Assembly (NCBI GenBank): GCA_902782805.1
Contig: CACZON010000269.1
Location: 1 to 12,445, forward strand
Source: Oscillospiraceae bacterium
GTDB lineage: Bacteria > Bacillota > Clostridia > Oscillospirales > Acutalibacteraceae
Direction: 5' to 3'
DNA: 12,445 nt
Position numbers and translations under genes: made by a program. Under the pieces are notes generated by a model, which saw nothing but the letters and a program-made list of their open reading frames with translations, searched no databases and was not told where the DNA came from. Below, piece by piece: positions 6,735-12,445 of the stretch (position 1 is its first letter; each line of letters begins with the position of its first letter).

Positions 6735-9031
6735 CCTTCGTCACCTCCCTCGTTCGAATGGGTCCGAAACGTCGTTTTTTCGATCCAGGAATCAAAGAGC
6801 AGCAGAAGCTGCGGCAGAACCGTCATCACGAGGATCACGGAAATCAGCGCGCCGCGGCCGACGGCGAGACCGATATGGCCGACGTAGACGTCGCTGATGC
6901 GCCAGGCGATCAAAAATCCCGCAACGGACATAATCGCGCCGGAAGTGACGACGGTGGGGAACGCCTCGTTGACGGCGAGCGCCATCGCCTCGCGCTTCGG
7001 GTGCAGGGCGCGCAGCCCCTGATAGCGGCTGTTGAGCACGATCGCGTAGTCGATCGTGGCGCCCATCTGGATTGCGGAGACGATCATATTCGTTACGAAC
7101 GAGCAGCGCAGCCCCGTCAGATAGGGGAAGGAGAAATTGATCCAGATGCTGCCCTGGATCACGAAGACGAGAACGGCCGCGCCGACCGGCGTTTTGAAGG
7201 TAAAGAGCAGAATGAGGAAGACGAAGCCGATCGTCAAAAGGCTGATCAGCTTCGAGTCGCTTTTGTAGGAGGCTTCGAGATCGCGCGAGCTCGTAACGTC
7301 GCCGATCACGAAGATCTCTCCCTCGGGATAATGCGCCCTTGCCGCCGCGCGCAGCTGTTCGATCAGCGCGATGCTCTCTTCGCCGGTCGCCGGGACCGCG
7401 GCGGTCAGGATAAAGCGGTCGTAATGTTCGCCGCGCAGCTGGGCAACGCCCGTTTCAAGGTCGCCGCGCAGCGAGAGCAGCGTTTCCTGCTGCTGTTCGG
7501 AGAGCTGCACCGCGCCCTGGTCGATCTTTTCAAAGAGGTAGAGGAAAAGGTCCACGAGCGGCGCTTTGTATTCGTCCGGCGCCGCGATCGCGCCGTATTC
7601 CTTCTTTTCAAGCCCGTAGGCGGTAAAAAGCAGCTCGGCTTCTTCGAGGTCGGTCTCCAGAATTTCGGAGAACTCGCGCGGGCCGACATAGCTGGTGAGC
7701 ACGTGGGTATCGTCGATTTCGATATTTGCAAGGCCCGTTGCCGATTTGACCTGAGAGATTTTCGCGTAATCGCGCAGGATCGCCTCCTCGGCGGCGTAAT
7801 CGCCCGAGGGAACGAGGACGACGATGAGCGAGTTCGGCGCAAAGGTATCGTTGATCTTGTGGGTCGCTTCGCGCGTTTCGGAATAGACCAGCTCGTCGAC
7901 GCTGTCGTCCGAGAAGGAGTAATCGACGTTCATCGAGCAGTAGACCGCAAACGGCAGGATCAGCAGGAAGGGAACAACGAGCGCCACGCGGCTTTTTACA
8001 AGGAACCGCCCGAAGCCGGTGATGTTCGGAAGGAGCTTTTTATGGCGCGTTTTGCGCAGCGCGCGCGGGAAAAGCAGGATCAGCCCCGGCATGAGCAGGA
8101 ACACCGTCAGCATGCTGCAGAGGATCCCCTTCGAGAGGACGATGCCGAGGTCGTACCCGAGCCGGAACTGCATCAGCGTCAGCGCGGCGAGACCGGAGAT
8201 CGTCGTCAAGGAGGAGGAGGCGATCTCCGCGATGGATTTCGCGAGCGACTGCGTCAGCGCCTCTTTCGTGTCCGGATAGAGCTCCGCCGCGTCCTGATAG
8301 CGGTGGGCAAAGATGATCGCGTAATCGATCGCGAGCGCGAGCTGCATGATCACGGCGATCGTATTGGTGATCACGGAGACCTCCCCGAGCAGGAAGTTCG
8401 TTCCCATATTGAGCAGCGCGGCGAAGACGAAGACGATCGCAAAGATGACGACCTCGAAATAGCTGCGCGAGGTCAGGAGCAGCACGGCGAAGATGACGAT
8501 CACCGCAAGCAGGATCACGACGCTCATTTCGCCCTGGAGCTGATCGGAGTAATTGTCGATGATGTTCGAGGAGATATAGTGATCGTAGGGCGCGACGATC
8601 CCGCGCACGCGGTCCATCTGCGCCTTGATCTCGGGGTCGGAGGCCGGCCCGCCGAAGCGGATCGAATAATGCGCCGAAGCCCGGGTATAATGGGCGGGGG
8701 TATCGTCGAATTCCACGCCCGTTACCTTCGGCACCGCCTTGATTTCGCCGGCGAGCTCCTGTGCGCGCTCAAAGGTGACGTTGGAGACCATGACCTCCAT
8801 CGTTCCGAATGCGGCGAATTCCTCCTCCATGACCGAAAGCCCGCGGCGGGTTTCGGATTCCGGGGGGAGATAGTTCGTCAGATCGTTGTTGATCTTTACT
8901 TTATTGACGGAAAGGATGCAGAAGACGGCCGCCGCCGCAAAGAGCAGAAAAATCAGCACACGCGAGCGCACGATCAGCGCCGCGGCCGAAAGCAGCGGAT
9001 TCTTCTTTTCGGTTGAATTGCGTGTTTCCAA
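6731..9031 (-). CDS. MMPL/RND-family membrane exporter
   Basis: The 766-residue protein has the duplicated RND/MMPL layout: TM1 (about 20-38), an extracellular domain, TM2-6, TM7, a second extracellular domain with a helical stretch (EKIDQGAVQLSEQQQETLLS), then TM8-12. The Asp-Tyr pairs that relay protons in MmpL proteins are present in both halves: AIDYAIIFAHRYQD (Asp236, Tyr237) and ATIDYAIVLNSRYQ (Asp661, Tyr662). It should be a proton-driven exporter of lipids, glycolipids or other hydrophobic compounds; the substrate cannot be told. The reading frame stays open far upstream, but those residues lie antisense to the divergent gene. The chosen start is TTG (9031-9029), with AAAGGA 8 nt before it and TM1 shortly after. 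The stop overlaps the GLUG protein start (ATGA). It is the first gene of the operon. Confidence 0.9.
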   Translation of the reverse strand: METRNSTEKKNPLLSAAALIVRSRVLIFLLFAAAAVFCILSVNKVKINNDLTNYLPPESETRRGLSVMEEEFAAFGTMEVMVSNVTFERAQELAGEIKAVPKVTGVEFDDTPAHYTRASAHYSIRFGGPASDPEIKAQMDRVRGIVAPYDHYISSNIIDNYSDQLQGEMSVVILLAVIVIFAVLLLTSRSYFEVVIFAIVFVFAALLNMGTNFLLGEVSVITNTIAVIMQLALAIDYAIIFAHRYQDAAELYPDTKEALTQSLAKSIAEIASSSLTTISGLAALTLMQFRLGYDLGIVLSKGILCSMLTVFLLMPGLILLFPRALRKTRHKKLLPNITGFGRFLVKSRVALVVPFLLILPFAVYCSMNVDYSFSDDSVDELVYSETREATHKINDTFAPNSLIVVLVPSGDYAAEEAILRDYAKISQVKSATGLANIEIDDTHVLTSYVGPREFSEILETDLEEAELLFTAYGLEKKEYGAIAAPDEYKAPLVDLFLYLFEKIDQGAVQLSEQQQETLLSLRGDLETGVAQLRGEHYDRFILTAAVPATGEESIALIEQLRAAARAHYPEGEIFVIGDVTSSRDLEASYKSDSKLISLLTIGFVFLILLFTFKTPVGAAVLVFVIQGSIWINFSFPYLTGLRCSFVTNMIVSAIQMGATIDYAIVLNSRYQGLRALHPKREAMALAVNEAFPTVVTSGAIMSVAGFLIAWRISDVYVGHIGLAVGRGALISVILVMTVLPQLLLLFDSWIEKTTFRTHSNEGGDEG

Positions 9032-9073
9032 GTTCGGTTTCCTTTCTGCGGACCCGTTCGGATCCGGTCCTCC

Positions 9074-9105
9074 AAAAAAAGCCCTCCGGCCGCGCCGGAT
9101 GCTTT
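9074..9105 (-). promoter_or_regulatory. Leader hairpin with U-run (possible attenuator)
   Basis: On the minus strand, AAAGC-a-TCCGGC-GCG-GCCGGA-gg-GCTTTTTTT folds into an 11-pair stem with a small internal bulge and a T-run. It lies between the predicted promoter (9125-9153) and the exporter start (9031). It has the form of an intrinsic terminator. Because it sits inside the leader of a large operon, it could attenuate that operon, or block antisense read-through from the right. No antiterminator is certain, though GGACC and GGTCC arms further downstream could form a second hairpin. Confidence 0.5.
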
Positions 9106-9124
9106 CTATAATATACCATCTTAC

Positions 9125-9153
9125 ATTATAGCGCAAAAATCTCCGATTCGCAA
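9125..9153 (-). promoter_or_regulatory. Sigma-A-type promoter of the exporter operon
   Basis: On the minus strand, TTGCGA (9153-9148, 4 of 6 matches to TTGACA) is followed after 17 nt by a perfect TATAAT (9130-9125). Transcription would begin at about 9118 and give a leader of roughly 85 nt before the TTG start of the exporter. No other promoter of this quality was noticed at the gene junctions down to 1145, where spacing is too tight for one. Confidence 0.75.
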
Positions 9154-9179
9154 GATTCGTTTTGGCGGCGCGGGAGAGA

Positions 9180-9229
9180 GAAACCGCCCGTTCGCGCCGG
9201 CGAAAACCCGCGGGATGCGCCGCGGTTTC
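9180..9229. repeat. Inverted repeat between divergent promoters
   Basis: GAAACCGC (9180-9187) is perfectly inverted as GCGGTTTC (9222-9229). The 34-nt interior holds a second small hairpin (TTCGC-GCCG-GCGAA) and a CCCGCGGG palindrome. The element lies between the two divergent promoters and outside both predicted transcripts. That makes a DNA-level regulatory site more likely than an RNA element. The rest of 9032-9322 contains no gene. Confidence 0.55.
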
Positions 9230-9258
9230 TGCGTTTCCCCGCAAGGGACGAAAAAAGA

Positions 9259-9287
9259 TTGAAATATACAAGATGTTGTGGTAAGAT
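9259..9287 (+). promoter_or_regulatory. Sigma-A-type promoter of the TPR operon
   Basis: TTGAAA (9259-9264) and TAAGAT (9282-9287) are separated by exactly 17 nt, in an AT-rich stretch that contrasts with the GC-rich surroundings. Transcription would start at about 9294, giving a leader of about 30 nt to the ATG at 9323. Confidence 0.72.
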
Positions 9288-9322
9288 AAAAACGAACACG
9301 GAAAATATCGGAGTGTGAGACG

Positions 9323-10177
9323 ATGAACGAACCAAACGGGACCCTTCGGCCGGAAGATTATCTCGAGCCGAGATGCGTCCTCTGCGAGGAACCCTACGGG
9401 GCGCAGGCGGAAATACGCGCCGTCCCGCAGCAGCGCATCCGCGAAAAATTCGACGAATACATGGCGCGGCGCGATTATAAAGGCGCAGAGCGCCATCTGC
9501 TCTACTGGCTCGAGGAAGCGAAACTCGGGCGCGACCTGCGCGGCGAGCTCTTCCTGCGCGGCGAGCTGATCGGCCATTACCGCAAGACCGCCGAGCGCGA
9601 AAAAGCCTTTGAGAATATCGAACACGCGCTCGCGCTGATCGAAGCGCTCGGTTTTCAGAAGACGATCAGCGCCGGGACGACCTGGGTCAACGCCGCAACG
9701 GCGATGAGCGCGTTCGGTGAAAACGAAAAAGCCCTCGCGCTCTTTCAGAAGGCGCGGGAACTCTACGAATCCGCCCCGAAAACCGGCGCGGAGCTGCTCG
9801 GCGGGCTCTACAACAACATGGCGCTGTGCTGCGCGGCGCTCTCGCGCTGGGGAGAGTGCTTCGCGCTTTACGAAAAAGCCCTCGGGCGGATGAAAACGGT
9901 CCCCGGCGGCGAGCTCGAGCAGGCAATCACGTATCTCAATCTGGCAAACGCGAAGGAGGCGCAGCTCGGCCTCGAGGCGGCGGAGCGCGAAATCTTCGAC
10001 TGCCTCGACAAAGCGGCCGATCTGCTCGATCATACGGACGCCCCGCGCGACGGCTACTACGCCTTCGTCTGCGAAAAATGCGCGCCGACGTTTGCCTACT
10101 ACGGCTATTTTATCGAAGCAAAAGAACTCGAAACACGGGCGGAGGAACTTTATGGAAGAGAACCTGAGCGGGCTTGA
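9323..10177 (+). CDS. Tetratricopeptide-repeat protein
   Basis: This 284-residue, soluble, mostly helical protein has TPR-like helix pairs from about residue 45 to 275. Examples are EREKAFENIEHALALIEALG, ENEKALALFQKARELYES, GLYNNMALCCAALSRWGE with CFALYEKALGRM, and AITYLNLANAKEAQLG. TPR arrays bind other proteins or peptides; no enzyme motif is seen. Two CxxC pairs mark its ends: RCVLCEEPYG (Cys18, Cys21) and FVCEKCAPTF near the C-terminus. The start ATG has a modest GGAGTG 9 nt upstream and is the first start after the promoter at 9259-9287. Its last 26 bp overlap the next gene, a nucleotidyltransferase-like protein, so the two are probably made together and may interact. The specific role is unknown. 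Confidence 0.8.
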   Translation: MNEPNGTLRPEDYLEPRCVLCEEPYGAQAEIRAVPQQRIREKFDEYMARRDYKGAERHLLYWLEEAKLGRDLRGELFLRGELIGHYRKTAEREKAFENIEHALALIEALGFQKTISAGTTWVNAATAMSAFGENEKALALFQKARELYESAPKTGAELLGGLYNNMALCCAALSRWGECFALYEKALGRMKTVPGGELEQAITYLNLANAKEAQLGLEAAEREIFDCLDKAADLLDHTDAPRDGYYAFVCEKCAPTFAYYGYFIEAKELETRAEELYGREPERA

Positions 10178-11105
10178 ATTATCCCGCGCCTATTTTGAAA
10201 CGTTCGGAATGACGATGCTGCGCGCGCAGTTCCCGCAGCTGATCCCGTATCTCGCCGCGGGGCTGATCGGCTCCGGCTCGGAGGTCCTCGGCTACGACGA
10301 CGCGCTCTCGCGCGATCACGATTTCGAGCCCGGCTTCTGTCTTTTCCTGCCGGGAGAGGATCTCGTCGACCGCCAGACGGCCTTCCGGCTCGAGCGCGCC
10401 TACGCAAAGCTGCCCGCCGAATTTCGCGGATACAAGCGCGCCAGGCTGCAGCCCGTCGGCGGCGCGCGCCACGGCGTCTTCCGCCTTTCGGAGTATCTTT
10501 CGGAGAAGATCGGCTCCGAGGATGGAACGCTCTCTCTTTCCGGATGGTTCTCCGTTCCGGAACAGACGCTGCTGGAGCTGACCGAGGGCGAGGTCTATTT
10601 CGACCATTTCGGTGCGCTCAAAGCGGCGCGCGCGGCGCTTGCCTTTTTCCCGGAGGACGTCCGCCGCAAAAAGCTCGCGGGACAGCTTCTGCTCGCGGCG
10701 CAGGCGGGGCAGTACAACTACCCGCGCTGCATCGGCCACGGCGAATACGCCGCGGCGCAGCTTGCGGTCTTCGAATTCGTCAAAGCGGCGGTCTCGGCAA
10801 TCTTCCTTCTCAACCGCCGCTATCAGCCCTATTATAAATGGAGCTTCCGCGCGCTGCGGGCGCTGCCGGAGCTTTCGATCGAAGCGGAGCTCTTCGAATA
10901 CCTTCTGACGACCGACAACGGCGAGGCGGTGCGTGAGGAAAAAGCCCGCGTGATGGAAGGGATCGCCGCTGATCTGATCGACGCGCTGACCGAAAAGGGC
11001 CTTTCCAAAGCGAACTGCGGCGATCTCGAAAAGCACGCCTATTCCGTCAACGATTCCATCGGGGACGCGCAGATCCGGAATCTGCATATTCTGTACGCGG
11101 TCTGA
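10152..11105 (+). CDS. DUF4037 / nucleotidyltransferase-like protein
   Basis: The 317-residue product carries a polymerase-beta-type nucleotidyltransferase signature at its N-terminus: GSGSE (Gly40-Glu44), then 10 residues later DHD (Asp55, Asp57). This matches the G-S plus D-x-D metal site of the fold. A third carboxylate may lie in EVYFDHFGAL (about 149-152). The helical C-terminal half contains RRYQPYYKWSFRALRALPEL, typical of DUF4037, the helical partner domain in such proteins. There is no signal peptide or TM segment. The start ATG at 10152 has GGAGG 6 nt upstream; an in-frame start 20 codons earlier lies deep in the TPR gene and lacks such a site. It overlaps the TPR gene by 26 bp and ends 17 bp before nrdG. 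The acceptor substrate is unknown; it might modify a protein, RNA or small molecule. Confidence 0.8.
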   Translation: MEENLSGLELSRAYFETFGMTMLRAQFPQLIPYLAAGLIGSGSEVLGYDDALSRDHDFEPGFCLFLPGEDLVDRQTAFRLERAYAKLPAEFRGYKRARLQPVGGARHGVFRLSEYLSEKIGSEDGTLSLSGWFSVPEQTLLELTEGEVYFDHFGALKAARAALAFFPEDVRRKKLAGQLLLAAQAGQYNYPRCIGHGEYAAAQLAVFEFVKAAVSAIFLLNRRYQPYYKWSFRALRALPELSIEAELFEYLLTTDNGEAVREEKARVMEGIAADLIDALTEKGLSKANCGDLEKHAYSVNDSIGDAQIRNLHILYAV

Positions 11106-11122
11106 AAAGGGGGGAAGAAACG

Positions 11123-11815
11123 ATGAAAATTCACGGACTTCAGAAAATGACGCTGCTCGATTATCCGGGCCGCGTCGCCTGCACCGTTTTCCTCGGCGGC
11201 TGCGATTTCCGCTGCCCGTTCTGCCATAATTTCGAGCTGGTCGACGGTTCCGCCGAGCCGATCATGGGCGACGGGGAGCTCTTCGCCTTTCTCGAAAAAC
11301 GAAAGGGACTGATCGACGCCGTTGCCGTAACCGGCGGCGAGCCCTGCCTGCATCCGGGATTGCCCGAGCTGCTGCGCAGATGCCGCGAAATGGGCTACGC
11401 GACGAAACTCGATACCAACGGCTTTCACCCCGAAGCGCTCCGCAGCCTGATTGCGCAGGGACTCGTCGATTACGTTGCGATGGACCTGAAGAACAGCCCG
11501 GAAAAATACGCCGCCACCTGCGGCCTTAAGACGCTCGATCTGGGGCCGATCCGCGAGAGCGCGGCGATCCTGCTTGAGAACCGCTGCGATTACGAATTCC
11601 GCACGACCGTGGTCGACGAGCTCCACGAGGCGGCGGATTTCGAGAAAATCGGTGAGATGATCGCCGGGGCGAAGCGCTATTTCCTCCAGGCGTTTGCCGA
11701 CCGCGATTCCGTTCCCTTCTCGGGCTTCCACGCCCCGTCGCGCGAAAAAATGCGCTCGTACGCGGCGATCGCGCAGAGGTTCGTTGCGGATACGCAGCTT
11801 CGTGGAATTGACTAA
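11123..11815 (+). CDS. nrdG: Anaerobic ribonucleotide reductase activating protein (radical SAM)
   Basis: The 230-residue radical-SAM enzyme uses a 4Fe-4S cluster and S-adenosylmethionine to put the glycyl radical on NrdD. The cluster motif CDFRCPFC (Cys27, Cys31, Cys34) and the SAM-binding GGEP (71-74) are intact. The opening HGLQKMTLLDYPG and the length of about 230 residues fit the NrdG2-type subfamily (as in TIGR02495) rather than the shorter classical NrdG of about 155-175 residues. The start ATG follows a GGGGGGAAG ribosome binding site and lies 17 bp after the DUF4037 gene, so it should be co-transcribed with it. nrdD follows 134 bp later under its own promoter. A pyruvate-formate-lyase-type activase is the main alternative, but the adjacent nrdD makes the RNR role much more likely. 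Confidence 0.9.
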   Translation: MKIHGLQKMTLLDYPGRVACTVFLGGCDFRCPFCHNFELVDGSAEPIMGDGELFAFLEKRKGLIDAVAVTGGEPCLHPGLPELLRRCREMGYATKLDTNGFHPEALRSLIAQGLVDYVAMDLKNSPEKYAATCGLKTLDLGPIRESAAILLENRCDYEFRTTVVDELHEAADFEKIGEMIAGAKRYFLQAFADRDSVPFSGFHAPSREKMRSYAAIAQRFVADTQLRGID

Positions 11816-11816
11816 A

Positions 11817-11832
11817 AAACTACATATAGTTT
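11817..11832 (+). promoter_or_regulatory. NrdR box 1 (distal)
   Basis: AAACTACATATAGTTT matches the NrdR operator consensus acaCwAtATaTwGtgt (from memory) at 13 of 16 positions, including every strongly conserved one. It is also a near-perfect palindrome (AAAAACTA/TAGTTTTT around CATA). It starts 1 nt after the nrdG stop. The same inverted repeat might form a weak AT-rich hairpin in the nrdG transcript. Confidence 0.7.
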
Positions 11833-11848
11833 TTATCCGTTTTTTTAG

Positions 11849-11864
11849 CCACAAGATATTGACA
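11849..11864 (+). promoter_or_regulatory. NrdR box 2 (proximal, overlaps -35)
   Basis: CCACAAGATATTGACA holds the NrdR core CwAtATaTwG as CAAGATATTG with one mismatch at a weak position; the outer flank matches poorly. It starts exactly 32 bp after box 1, about three helical turns, the spacing expected for paired NrdR boxes. It covers the -35 hexamer, so binding would block RNA polymerase. Confidence 0.65.
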
Positions 11865-11887
11865 CGAAAACGGGAAGCTTTTATAAT
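11859..11887 (+). promoter_or_regulatory. Perfect-consensus sigma-A promoter of nrdD
   Basis: TTGACA (11859-11864) and TATAAT (11882-11887) are both perfect and are 17 nt apart. Transcription should start at about 11894, giving a leader of about 55 nt. Such a strong promoter suits a gene held down by a repressor. Confidence 0.92.
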
Positions 11888-11949
11888 TAAATTTGTACCG
11901 CGAAAATACCGATTGATATATAAGATGCGTTCAAAAGGAGGAAAAATCC

Positions 11950-12445
11950 ATGTATGATGTCGTAAAAAGAGACGGCAGCGTCGTTGATTTTGATATTTCC
12001 AAGATCAGCACCGCCATCACGAAAGCCTTTGAGGCCTGCGAAAAGCAGTATCATCCGAGCGTCATCGAGCTGATCGCGCTCCACGTTACGGCGGATTTCG
12101 AGGAAAAGATCCACGACGGAAAGATCACCGTTGAGGATATTCAGGACAGCGTCGAAAAGGTCCTGTCCGAATCCGGCTATGCCGACGTCGCGAAGGCCTA
12201 TATCCTTTACCGCCGCCAGCGCGAAAAGGTCCGCAACGTCAATTCCGCACTGCTCAACTACAAAGAGCTGGTCGACAACTACCTCAAGATCAACGACTGG
12301 CGCGTCAAGGAGAATTCGACCGTCACCTATTCCGTCGGCGGCCTGATCCTTTCGAACTCCGGCGCGATCACCGCCAACTACTGGCTGTCCGAGGTCTACG
12401 ACGACGAGATCGGCAACGCCCACCGCAACGCGGACTTGCATCTGC
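11950..12445 (+). CDS. nrdD: Anaerobic ribonucleoside-triphosphate reductase (partial, 3' end off-window)
   Basis: The first 165 residues of the class III ribonucleotide reductase are visible; the enzyme reduces ribonucleotides to deoxyribonucleotides using a glycyl radical. Residues 1 to about 92 form an ATP-cone, the allosteric activity domain that senses ATP/dATP: it opens with VVKRDGSVVDFDISKI and ends near AKAYILYRRQREKVRN. The catalytic domain then begins; NSGAITANYWL and IGNAHRNADLHL match the early NrdD core. The glycyl-radical site and C-terminal zinc cysteines lie beyond the window. The start ATG has AAGGAGG about 8 nt upstream. It is transcribed from its own strong promoter, likely repressed by NrdR through two upstream boxes. 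The activase gene lies just before it, an inverted order compared with the common nrdD-nrdG arrangement. Confidence 0.95.
   Translation, partial: MYDVVKRDGSVVDFDISKISTAITKAFEACEKQYHPSVIELIALHVTADFEEKIHDGKITVEDIQDSVEKVLSESGYADVAKAYILYRRQREKVRNVNSALLNYKELVDNYLKINDWRVKENSTVTYSVGGLILSNSGAITANYWLSEVYDDEIGNAHRNADLHL

Noticed and set aside
5382..6887. A 501-residue open frame on the plus strand opposite the GLUG protein
   Set aside because: It is a shadow frame: low-complexity Phe/Asp/Arg/Ala repeats mirror the GLUG codons and the 21-bp repeat, and the opposite strand has a signal peptide, repeats and an anchor.
6680..9016. A 778-residue open frame on the plus strand opposite the exporter
   Set aside because: It is antisense to a clear 12-TM MMPL protein, is rich in Arg/Asp/His as expected from the complement of GC-rich codons, and has no family motif or ribosome binding site.
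9032..10033. N-terminal extension of the exporter by 334 residues
   Set aside because: It would lie antisense to the TPR gene and run through both promoters; the TTG at 9031 has a ribosome binding site and gives a normal MMPL N-terminus.
11815..11840. Terminator after nrdG formed by AAAAACTA/TAGTTTTT
   Set aside because: The stem is purely AT-rich and weak; its match to the NrdR box and its exact 32-bp spacing to the second box explain it better.

Overview
The window looks like chromosome of a GC-rich (about 60% by eye), strictly anaerobic Firmicute of the class Clostridia. The grounds are strong AGGAGG-type ribosome binding sites, TTG starts, many ATGA stop/start overlaps, an oxygen-sensitive class III ribonucleotide reductase with its radical-SAM activase, and a clostridial-type ECF sigma factor with a membrane partner. 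The species cannot be named from the sequence. I see no mobile element, CRISPR array, tRNA or rRNA.

Left part, all on the minus strand. Bases 1-1018 carry an ECF sigma factor and a single-pass membrane protein, probably its anti-sigma factor, joined by an ATGA overlap. A promoter of ECF shape at about 1052-1084 probably lets the sigma factor transcribe its own gene. Next to it, a rho-independent terminator (1114-1142) ends a long five-gene operon running from about 9120 down to 1145. In order of transcription this operon encodes a 12-TM MMPL/RND-type exporter, a large exported GLUG-repeat protein with a helical insert and a C-terminal anchor, a small DUF2500-like membrane protein, an M42 aminopeptidase and an M18 aminopeptidase. 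The first three genes share ATGA overlaps, the third and fourth overlap by 11 bp, and the fourth and fifth are 19 bp apart. A consensus-like sigma-A promoter lies at 9125-9153, followed by a terminator-like hairpin in the leader.

Right part, all on the plus strand. A divergent promoter (9259-9287) serves a TPR protein, an overlapping DUF4037/nucleotidyltransferase-like gene and nrdG. nrdD then starts a new unit with a perfect TTGACA-17-TATAAT promoter. Two NrdR-box-like palindromes exactly 32 bp apart lie immediately upstream of and across the -35. nrdD runs off the right edge.

Working together: NrdG would activate NrdD for anaerobic dNTP synthesis, with NrdR repressing nrdD. The exporter, surface protein and DUF2500-like protein look like one envelope machine of unknown substrate. 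The two peptidases share its transcript but may simply be housekeeping peptide turnover. The TPR/nucleotidyltransferase pair has no known role that I can name.
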